In this document: positions 7,635-12,938 of the stretch, piece after piece
Layout of the letters: each line of letters opens with the position of its first letter
Numbering within the stretch: the stretch's first letter is position 1
Origin: Solirubrobacterales bacterium
GTDB lineage: Bacteria > Actinomycetota > Thermoleophilia > Solirubrobacterales > Solirubrobacteraceae
DNA: 12,938 nt
NCBI GenBank assembly: GCA_019240015.1
Contig: JAFAZB010000490.1
Coordinates: forward strand, 1-12,938
Direction: 5' to 3'
The notes under the pieces: generated by a model
The model's database searches: none
What the model was told of the DNA's origin: nothing
What the model saw: the letters and a program-made list of their open reading frames with translations, nothing else
Program-made: the position numbers and the translations under genes

Positions 7635-8237
7635 ATGAGCACCAATCGCCTCGAGGCTTTCTCGGACAGCGTGATCGCGGTCGCGATCACGCTGCTGGTG
7701 CTGAACATCAGCGTGCCGAAGCCCGACGGTCACCTGGCCCGCGATCTCGGCGAGCAGTGGCCGGTCTATGCCGCTTACGCGACCTCGTTCATCACGATCG
7801 GGATCATCTGGATCAACCATCACGTGATGATCGGCCGGCTGCGGCGAGCCGACCACTCGATCCTGATGCTCAACCTGCTGCTGTTGCTGTGCATCGGCGT
7901 GCTGCCGTTCGGGACCTCGCTGCTCGCCACTTACCTGCGGCGGGGACAGGGCGAGAACCTCGCGGCCGCGATCTACTCGGGCTCGTTCCTGCTGATGGCG
8001 ATCGCGTTTTCCGCGCTCAACCACCACATCCTGTTCCCCAAGGCGCACATGCTGCGCTCCGAGCTGAGCAGCGAGGATCGCCGCCGGATCCTGACCCGCA
8101 GCGTCAGCGGCCTGGTGCCGTACGTGGTCGCCACCGCGCTGGCGGCGGTCTCGCCGTACGCCACGCTCGCGATCTGCGCCGCGCTCGCCGGCTTCTACGC
8201 GCTGCCCGTGGCCAGCGGCGCCGACCGCTCGGCGTAG
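7635..8237 (+). CDS. TMEM175 / DUF1211 family membrane protein (putative potassium channel)
   Basis: The 200-residue protein opens with the family signature RLEAFSDSVIAVAITLL (5-21), the pore-lining TM1 of TMEM175-type proteins. Further hydrophobic segments lie near 44-63, 75-98, 112-134, 157-173 and 175-192, giving the six expected helices. The family includes potassium-selective channels lacking a classic selectivity filter; bacterial members assemble as tetramers. HH at 62-63 between TM2 and TM3 is also typical. The start at 7635 gives the normal family N-terminus, while the open frame extending back to 7515 runs through the promoter region. There is no good Shine-Dalgarno sequence; a CCGGA/TCCGG inverted pair (7606-7621) lies just upstream, so leaderless or structure-limited translation is possible. 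The gene is divergent from SBP56 and 39 bp ahead of the next gene, a likely operon. Confidence 0.88.
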   Translation: MSTNRLEAFSDSVIAVAITLLVLNISVPKPDGHLARDLGEQWPVYAAYATSFITIGIIWINHHVMIGRLRRADHSILMLNLLLLLCIGVLPFGTSLLATYLRRGQGENLAAAIYSGSFLLMAIAFSALNHHILFPKAHMLRSELSSEDRRRILTRSVSGLVPYVVATALAAVSPYATLAICAALAGFYALPVASGADRSA

Positions 8238-8262
8238 CATCGGCGGCCAGATCGAGCGACAC

Positions 8263-8270
8263 GAGAGGAG
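8263..8270 (+). promoter_or_regulatory. Ribosome binding site of the 99-residue protein gene
   Basis: GAGAGGAG lies six bases before the ATG at 8277. It is a strong site that supports this short gene as real. Confidence 0.8.
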
Positions 8271-8276
8271 CATCAG

Positions 8277-8576
8277 ATGCCGCCGGCCAAGCAGACCACG
8301 CGCGAGGTCCCCCGCCCGTTCGAGTTTCACTGGGGCGGCGGACAGATCATCGAGGAAGCCTCCTACCGCGGTAGGTACACCGAGCCTTCGATCCAGCTGT
8401 TGGAGTACGAGGGGCACCCGGGCTCGTACGGGATCCGCTTCTGCTACTACAACCACCAAGGCCGCTTCCAGCGCAGCCCGATGATGATCGACGGCGAAGA
8501 CTCGTTCGAAGGGCTGCGCGACGCGCTCCGGGACACGCCCAAGCTCCGCGAGCTGCTGCGCAGGCTCGCCGGCTAG
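8277..8576 (+). CDS. Hypothetical protein, 99 residues
   Basis: I do not recognise this family. The frame has a strong ribosome site, GC-rich third positions and a sensible composition. The protein looks globular and soluble. It has an aromatic, Gly-rich first half with FHWGGGQIIEEASYRGRY (22-39), a middle with SIQLLEYEG and YGIRFCYYNHQGRF (51-64), and a charged C-terminal helix rich in Leu and Arg (79-98). There is no signal peptide or membrane helix. The alternating pattern suggests a small beta-sheet packed on a C-terminal helix, but that is a guess. It follows the TMEM175-type gene by 39 bp and is probably cotranscribed. Its stop codon overlaps the stop of the convergent dioxygenase gene within one CTAG. 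Confidence 0.78.
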   Translation: MPPAKQTTREVPRPFEFHWGGGQIIEEASYRGRYTEPSIQLLEYEGHPGSYGIRFCYYNHQGRFQRSPMMIDGEDSFEGLRDALRDTPKLRELLRRLAG

Positions 8577-9448
8577 ATCCGGGGGCGATCAGCCCCGCCC
8601 GCCGCGACCAGCACCAGATCGTTCTCGACCGAATACCACTCACCGCTCACCGCGGCGGGACGGTCGGGGTCTTCGGGCGAGCGGGGAACGAAGTCGCGCA
8701 GCAGCGAGCGCTTGACCGCGAACACCGCATCGGAGTCCAGATAGGCGCTCCTCGCGTCGAAGACGTGCGTCGTGAGCGGCTCGTAGCCGGAGGCCGAGAC
8801 GATCATGTGAATGTGCGCCGGGCGCCAGGGGTGGCGACCGGTCGCCCGGAGCATGCGACCCACCGGGCCGTCGTCCGGGATCGGGTAGGGCGTCGGCCTG
8901 ACGCCGAGGAACCCGTAGCTCCCATCGTCCCGGGTCAGGAATCGACCGCGCAGGTGCTCCTCCGGCGCCTCGGGGTCCTGGACCGCATAAAGCCGATCCT
9001 CGCCGTTCTGCCACACGTCGAGCTCCGCCCCGGCGATTGGCTGCCCTGCGGTGTCGAGCACGCGGCCGTAGAACCAGGTCGGAGTCCCGGAGTCCTGCTC
9101 GATGATGCTCTCGCCGTACTCGCGGCGCGGCGAGTCCGGGACCCAGAACGGTCCCCGCACGGTCGACTCGGTGGCGCCCGCGGGCTTCGGATGCGCGAGT
9201 GCGTCGACCAGCATCGAGACGCCCATCGCGTCCGACCAGAGCACGAACTCCTGACGTCGCTCGTCGGTGATCTGTCCGGTCTCGGTCAGCACCCTGATCG
9301 CCTGCTCCCACTCGTGCTCAGTGATTCGAGCCTCCATCACGAACGCGTGCAGGTGCCTGGCCAGCGCCTGAATCAGCTCGCGCAGCCGATCGTCTTCGCA
9401 CGACTGGAAGCTGGCCAGGACGGTCTCGCTGATCTCCTTCGGCCTCAC
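8573..9448 (-). CDS. Intradiol ring-cleavage dioxygenase (hydroxyquinol / catechol 1,2-dioxygenase type)
   Basis: The 291-residue protein has the two-part layout of catechol and hydroxyquinol 1,2-dioxygenases. A helical dimerisation domain (about 1-98) ends at the family stretch ESTVRGPFW. The catalytic beta-sandwich follows. The non-heme Fe(III) ligands are Y154 (DRLYAV), Y188 (PTPYPIPDDGPVG) and H212/H214 (RPAHIHM). The PTPYPIPDDGPVG and GRHPWRPAHIH wording fits hydroxyquinol 1,2-dioxygenases best, which open 1,2,4-benzenetriol to maleylacetate; catechol or chlorocatechol remain possible. No maleylacetate reductase or other pathway gene is in the window. The GTG at 9448 gives a normal family N-terminus (RPKEISETVL), but it has no well-spaced Shine-Dalgarno. 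A GTG at 9487 is the alternative. It lies 46 bp downstream of the LuxR-type regulator gene on the same strand. Confidence 0.9.
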   Translation of the reverse strand: MRPKEISETVLASFQSCEDDRLRELIQALARHLHAFVMEARITEHEWEQAIRVLTETGQITDERRQEFVLWSDAMGVSMLVDALAHPKPAGATESTVRGPFWVPDSPRREYGESIIEQDSGTPTWFYGRVLDTAGQPIAGAELDVWQNGEDRLYAVQDPEAPEEHLRGRFLTRDDGSYGFLGVRPTPYPIPDDGPVGRMLRATGRHPWRPAHIHMIVSASGYEPLTTHVFDARSAYLDSDAVFAVKRSLLRDFVPRSPEDPDRPAAVSGEWYSVENDLVLVAAGGADRPRI

Positions 9449-9450
9449 CA

Positions 9451-9471
9451 GCGAGAGGCTACGCCCCTCGC
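9451..9471 (-). promoter_or_regulatory. Strong hairpin immediately before the dioxygenase start
   Basis: On the minus strand GCGAGGGG pairs with CCTCTCGC (one G-U pair) around a 5-base loop, ending two bases before the GTG at 9448. The only Shine-Dalgarno-like run, GAGGGG, is inside the stem. It lies between the regulator stop and the dioxygenase start. It could attenuate or terminate readthrough, or gate translation. No T-run follows. Confidence 0.45.
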
Positions 9472-9494
9472 GCGGGCCGCCAGCCACGGGTGGG

Positions 9495-12464
9495 CTACAG
9501 GTGCAAGCGGTGCGCGACGGCCGCCGCTTGCGTGCGGCTCCGCACTCCCAGCTTCGAGAGGATCCTGGAGACGTGCACGCTGGCGGTTTTCTCGGCCATG
9601 TAGAGCGCCGCGCCGATCTGGCGGTTGGTGGCGCCCTCGGCGACCAGCGCCAGGACCTGGCGCTCCCGGGTGGTAAGCCCGAACGGGTCGCCGTCGGCAG
9701 CCTCCCCCCGATCCGGCTCGGCGCCGCCGCCGATCTGAATCCGGGCTCGCTCGCACAGCGCCGAGACCTCCTCGGCCAGCCACCGGGAGCCGATCCGATC
9801 CGCGGCGGCCAGCGCCGCCTGGGCGGGCTCCGCGGCCGCGGCGCGGTCGCCGCGCTCGACCTGGGCCTCGGCCTCCCGCCACCGGGCGATCGCGGCGATG
9901 TACGGACGGTTGATCGCCGCCCACGCCTCGGCCGCCGTCGCCCACAGGCGAGCATCGTGACGGCCCCGTGCACGGGCCAGCTCGGCCTTTCCCTGCGCCA
10001 GGTACGCGCGCTCGACGGGGCCACCGGCCTGCGCGGCGGCCCGCAACCTCTGCATGTGGATCCGGGCTCGCGCCAGCGCGTCGCGCTCGTCCTGGCGCTC
10101 CCGTAGGTCCCGCGCGCGCTGGGCGAGATCGGCCTCCACCCGCAGCCCCGCCGCGGTCACGCGGGTGATGCGGGCCACGTCATCGGTGCACAGCTCCAGG
10201 CGATCGAGCGCCTGGGCGACCGCCGCGCGGGCCTCGGGGAGCTCGCGACGCCGGCGACGAAGCTCCGCCTGCAAGGCCCCAAACGCGCCGATCCACTGGG
10301 GCTCCGAGGAGCTCGCCACCAGCGGCTCCAGATCTTCCAGGCAAGCGGCGGCGGTGGCCTCGTCCCCCTCGCCCAGCGCCAGATCCGCTTCGCGCAGCCG
10401 GCTGAAGATCAGCACCACTCCTGCCAGCTGCGAGGACGGGGCGGTGAGGGCGGCGCGCGCCGCCCTCCAGTCCCCGAGCTCGAATGACAGCTCGGAGACC
10501 GTGAGCCGCATCCAGTCGTGGCTGCGGGTCACACGCCGGGGCGTGGCGGCCAGGCCTTCCTGGGCGATCGCCAGCGCCTCCTCGGTCCGCCCGACCAGGC
10601 TGAGCACGTCCGCGAGGTTCGCGTGGGCGGTCGCGACGCCGTCGACGTCGTCGTCCTCGCGCGCGATCTCGATCGCCCGCCGCAGCCTCGCGACCCCCGG
10701 ATCGATCTGGCCGAGGATGATCTGGGTCATGCCGAGCGTGTTCAGCACCTCGCTCTCGGATTGGCGGTCGCCCGCGGACCGTGCGGTGGCCAGCGCCTCC
10801 TCGCCGTCCCGAATCGCATCGCGGTAGCGCCCGCGCAGGTGGCGCGTGCGCGCCAGCCAGGCCAGCAGCGATGCCCGCTCCCGGCTGGCCTCGCCGGGGG
10901 GGAGCATCGCGAGCGCGCGCTGAGCGGTGCGAACGCCCTCCTCCCCCCGGTTGAGCGACCACTGCACCCTGGCCAGACTGGCCAGCACGGCCGAGTAGCG
11001 GCGTTGATCCCGCTCGGGATCGAGCTCGCGCAGCGCGCTGCGCCACAGCACCTCGCTGCGCGCCCGATCGCCGGCGATCCCGTGCGCGGAGGCGGTGATC
11101 GTCAGCAGCTCGACGTGGTCGAGCGGGATCGTCTGCTCGGCGTCCGGGACCCGAGGCCACAACTCCAGCGCGCGCTCGGCGAGGTCCGCCGCGTCGCCGT
11201 AGGCGTGCACATTCCGTGCCGCCAGCGCCGCCTGGACGGCTGCACGTAGCGCCGCCGGCTGATCGCCCGCCTGGGCATAGTGATGCGCGATCGCACTCGC
11301 CAGCTCGACATCACGCTCCCCGGCCTCGTCGACCTGCCGCTCGTACGCGCGCGCGAGCTCGAGATGCAGCTCGCTGCGCTCGCCCGGGAGCAGGTCGTCG
11401 TAGACGGCCTCCCGCAGCAGCGCGTGGCGGAACGACAGCCGGCCGTCGTCGGACGCAACCAGCACCTGCTCTGCGATCGCTTCCCGCAGCGCCAGGTGCA
11501 GCGCCTCGTGCCCGAGCCCGGTGAGCCGGCCGATCATCGACTCGGGCAGCGCCCGGCCAACGGCGATCGCGCGGACCGCGAGCTGGGCATCCGCCGAGCA
11601 CCACCGCTCGATCCTCAGCAGGAAAGCGTCGCGCAAGCTCTGAGGCGCGCTTCCGCGGCCGTCGAGCCCGGCCGCGAGCAGCTCCTCCGTGTAGAGCGGA
11701 TTGCCCTCGCTGCGCGCGAACAGCCGCTCGACCAGCTGCTCGCTGGGCGGATCGCCGAGGATGTCCTGGAGCGCCTCGGCCAGCTCGGCGCGGTCGAATG
11801 GCGGCAGCTCCAGCCGGCGAGCGCGCTCGAGCCGCTCGAGCTCCGCGAGCAGGGGACGCAGTGCATGGCGCCGGTGAAGCTCATCGCTGCGGTAGGTGAG
11901 CATCAGCACGACTCGCTCCTGGCGCAGGCTGCGCGCGAGGAATGCCACGAAGCTCAGCGTCGAGCGGTCGGCCCAGTGCATGTCCTCGAGGATCAGGGCG
12001 ACGACCTGCTGCTCGCTGAGCAGGTCGAGCAGTTCGAGCACCGCCTCGAACAGGCGCAGCTGCGCCGAGGGCTCGTGACTCTCGGAAGGCTCGGACCGAT
12101 CGGCGAGCGCGGGCAGCAGCGCGGCCAACTGCGATCGGCTCCCAGGCGCCAGCGCGTCGAGCGCCGGGTGCCGTCCGCGTACCAGCGGCCTGAGCGCGCT
12201 CAGTAGCGGCGCGTAGGGGAGCTCGCCGTTGCCCTGCTCGACGGCCTCGCCACGTAGCAGCAGCGGCGGTGGGTCCGTGCCTTGGTCGGGGTCGCCGAGA
12301 CGGCGCTCGAGCTCGCCGACGAGACGCGTCTTGCCGACGCCCGAGTCACCGCCGAGCAGCACCAGCGCCGGGCGATGGCCGGCCGCCTCGCCCAGCGCCC
12401 GCTCGAGCTCGCCGAGCTCGGCCGCCCGACCGACGAAGTGGGTTGAGGTGAGCCGCGCCCGCAT
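9495..12464 (-). CDS. Large ATP-binding LuxR-family (LAL / MalT-like) transcriptional regulator
   Basis: The protein has 989 residues from the ATG at 12464. An N-terminal AAA/STAND-type ATPase begins FVGRAAELGELERAL. It carries Walker A GDSGVGKT (39-46, K45/T46), Walker B ending ILEDMHWAD (158-166), and a TYRSDEL sensor-like motif (190-196). A long helical region (about 290-900) rich in Ala, Leu and Arg has TPR-like repeats, the usual ligand- or partner-sensing part. The C-terminal 64 residues are a LuxR/GerE helix-turn-helix (TTRERQVLALVAEGATNRQI) that binds DNA. Such regulators are ATP-controlled activators of sugar-use or secondary-metabolism genes. I chose ATG 12464 because the family begins a few residues before FVGR. 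The frame stays open to a GTG at 12620, but that part is low-complexity Ser/Pro and overlaps a better small ORF. The start has no clear ribosome site. The dioxygenase gene follows 46 bp downstream. Confidence 0.92.
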   Translation of the reverse strand: MRARLTSTHFVGRAAELGELERALGEAAGHRPALVLLGGDSGVGKTRLVGELERRLGDPDQGTDPPPLLLRGEAVEQGNGELPYAPLLSALRPLVRGRHPALDALAPGSRSQLAALLPALADRSEPSESHEPSAQLRLFEAVLELLDLLSEQQVVALILEDMHWADRSTLSFVAFLARSLRQERVVLMLTYRSDELHRRHALRPLLAELERLERARRLELPPFDRAELAEALQDILGDPPSEQLVERLFARSEGNPLYTEELLAAGLDGRGSAPQSLRDAFLLRIERWCSADAQLAVRAIAVGRALPESMIGRLTGLGHEALHLALREAIAEQVLVASDDGRLSFRHALLREAVYDDLLPGERSELHLELARAYERQVDEAGERDVELASAIAHHYAQAGDQPAALRAAVQAALAARNVHAYGDAADLAERALELWPRVPDAEQTIPLDHVELLTITASAHGIAGDRARSEVLWRSALRELDPERDQRRYSAVLASLARVQWSLNRGEEGVRTAQRALAMLPPGEASRERASLLAWLARTRHLRGRYRDAIRDGEEALATARSAGDRQSESEVLNTLGMTQIILGQIDPGVARLRRAIEIAREDDDVDGVATAHANLADVLSLVGRTEEALAIAQEGLAATPRRVTRSHDWMRLTVSELSFELGDWRAARAALTAPSSQLAGVVLIFSRLREADLALGEGDEATAAACLEDLEPLVASSSEPQWIGAFGALQAELRRRRRELPEARAAVAQALDRLELCTDDVARITRVTAAGLRVEADLAQRARDLRERQDERDALARARIHMQRLRAAAQAGGPVERAYLAQGKAELARARGRHDARLWATAAEAWAAINRPYIAAIARWREAEAQVERGDRAAAAEPAQAALAAADRIGSRWLAEEVSALCERARIQIGGGAEPDRGEAADGDPFGLTTRERQVLALVAEGATNRQIGAALYMAEKTASVHVSRILSKLGVRSRTQAAAVAHRLHL

Positions 12465-12594
12465 GCGAGAAGTATCGCTTGAGGCGGCCGGGAGATCTGG
12501 CCCGGAGGGCGTCCGCGACGGCGTGGCGATCGGCGGCCTCCCTGAGATCCTGGACGTGGGTCGCGGCGACGGCGGCGCTGAGCTGGGGGTGCAT
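12346..12594 (-). CDS. Candidate small protein overlapping the regulator start
   Basis: An ATG at 12594 preceded at six bases by AGAAGGAG opens an 82-residue frame beginning MHPQLSAAVAATHVQDLREA. The first 45 or so codons favour G or C at the third position, more so than the competing frame of the regulator's extension. The N-terminal stretch resembles short actinobacterial proteins that begin with a helix ending in a DLREA-type pattern; that resemblance is from memory. The frame overlaps the regulator's first 119 bases. The overlapping part becomes Arg/Gly-rich, as expected of a shadow frame, so the true product may end early through a sequencing error or may simply be a long overlap. Its function is unknown. 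Its ribosome site may feed ribosomes to the regulator start by coupling. Confidence 0.42.
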   Translation of the reverse strand: MHPQLSAAVAATHVQDLREAADRHAVADALRARSPGRLKRYFSHAGAAHLNPLRRSGGRARRARAGAGRGGRPSPGAGAARR

Positions 12595-12600
12595 GGAACG

Positions 12601-12608
12601 CTCCTTCT
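12601..12608 (-). promoter_or_regulatory. Strong ribosome binding site upstream of the small ORF and regulator
   Basis: AGAAGGAG on the minus strand lies six bases before the ATG at 12594. This is the only strong Shine-Dalgarno in the regulator's leader, and it points to the small ORF rather than to the regulator's ATG at 12464. Confidence 0.65.
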
Positions 12609-12686
12609 GGTCGAATCCACGTGCTCCCAGGATGGAGTGAGACGCCGGCGCCCGCATCGGGCGAACGCTGCCGATCGGCCCGGGTT

Positions 12687-12716
12687 ACCCCTTAGTTGGG
12701 GGCGCTCGACCCCTTA
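12687..12716. repeat. Tandem ACCCCTTA repeat with nested hairpin, candidate regulator site
   Basis: ACCCCTTA occurs at 12687-12694 and 12709-12716, 22 bp apart (about two helical turns). On the minus strand this reads TAAGGGGT twice. Between them GGGG (12698-12701) can pair with CCCC (12710-12713), or with CCCC at 12688-12691. The element lies in the 149-bp space between the transporter gene and the small ORF/regulator, about 90-120 bases before the ATG at 12594. It could be an operator, possibly for the regulator itself, or part of a terminator of the transporter gene. Confidence 0.4.
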
Positions 12717-12743
12717 CCTGCTCGCGGCGACCCCCCGGATCTA

Positions 12744-12938
12744 CTAACCCTCTGGCGCTTGATCCCCGGCAGTCAGCGGGCTGGCAGGCGAGCGGGTAGC
12801 GCGCTCGATCTCCTGCGCGCTGACGTGCTGTGGGTGATGGCAGGCCGCCAGATGCCCGCCGGAATACTCGGTCAGCTGCGGCTCGACGGTCCGGCAGACC
12901 TCGGTGGCGCGGGGGCAGCGAGTGTGAAACCGGCACCC
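12744..12938 (-). CDS. Oligopeptide/dipeptide ABC transporter ATP-binding protein, C-terminal fragment
   Basis: A 64-residue open frame enters from the right edge of the window and ends at TAG, followed at once by a second TAG (12741-12743). It begins GCRFHTRCPRATEVC and continues through TVEPQLTEY to HLAACHH. This is the C-terminal oligo_HPY-type tail of DppD/DppF/OppD/OppF ATPases. The four cysteines (C2, C8, C15, C33 of the visible part) match the conserved set that binds an iron-sulfur cluster in some of these proteins. The ATPase core lies outside the window. These proteins power uptake of di- or oligopeptides, or of sugars and nickel in some relatives. The last 27 or so residues (from HPQHV on) are a variable tail. 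Partner permease genes would be expected further right. Confidence 0.85.
   Translation of the reverse strand, partial: GCRFHTRCPRATEVCRTVEPQLTEYSGGHLAACHHPQHVSAQEIERATRSPASPLTAGDQAPEG

Noticed and set aside
12465..12620. N-terminal extension of the LuxR regulator to the GTG at 12620
   Set aside because: The added 52 residues are Ser/Pro/Thr-rich, not like the family, with poorer third-position GC than the overlapping small ORF.
12685..12936. 83-residue open frame on the - strand
   Set aside because: It is out of frame with the clearly recognisable ABC transporter tail over the same bases and has no family features.
1..12938. tRNA, rRNA, CRISPR arrays, insertion-sequence ends, phage genes
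   Set aside because: None seen: no tRNA-like T-arm signature, no regularly spaced repeats, and no transposase- or integrase-like frame on either strand.

Overview
The window is GC-rich throughout, with G or C at most third codon positions. GTG and ATG starts are both used and genes are tightly packed. The gene set (MMPL transporter, GH31 glycosidase, SBP56 protein, TMEM175-type channel, very large ATPase-LuxR regulator, intradiol dioxygenase) fits a soil or aquatic actinobacterium, possibly of the Solirubrobacterales/Thermoleophilia kind. That placement is inference from composition and gene content; no rRNA or marker gene is present. I see no tRNA, rRNA, CRISPR array, insertion sequence or phage gene, and no stretch over 300 bases lacks a gene.

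Left part (1-5851). The window opens inside an MMPL-family membrane exporter on the + strand. Its 3' end overlaps by 26 bp the 3' end of a leftward GH31 alpha-glycosidase. The glycosidase is divergent from a rightward two-domain protein that fuses an N-terminal PHP metal-dependent phosphoesterase to a C-terminal GT4 glycosyltransferase. The roughly 112-bp space between the two starts carries a near-perfect 13-bp direct repeat with a 33-bp period, a candidate shared operator. One enzyme makes and the other breaks glycosidic bonds, so a shared glycan, glycolipid or compatible-solute pathway is plausible but unproven.

Middle part (5852-8576). A 276-bp convergent gap holds a hairpin and one copy of a 14-bp direct repeat; the other copy spans the end of the PHP-GT4 gene. 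Next comes a complete SBP56 / methanethiol-oxidase-like gene (leftward). It is divergent from a TMEM175-type membrane protein gene, which is followed 39 bp later by an unrecognised 99-residue protein gene. The AT-richest stretch of the window lies between the divergent pair.

Right part (8573-12938). An intradiol ring-cleavage dioxygenase of the hydroxyquinol/catechol type lies 46 bp downstream of a 989-residue ATPase-LuxR (LAL/MalT-like) regulator, on the same strand. The two may be cotranscribed, with a strong hairpin just before the dioxygenase start. A small ORF with an excellent ribosome binding site begins upstream of the regulator and overlaps its start in another frame. Upstream of that is a tandem ACCCCTTA repeat. 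At the right edge is the Cys-rich C-terminal tail of an Opp/Dpp-type peptide ABC transporter ATPase, running off the window.

The best candidates for something undescribed are the PHP-GT4 fusion paired with GH31, and the regulator locus with its overlapping small ORF, tandem repeat and hairpin-gated dioxygenase. None is proven by sequence alone.
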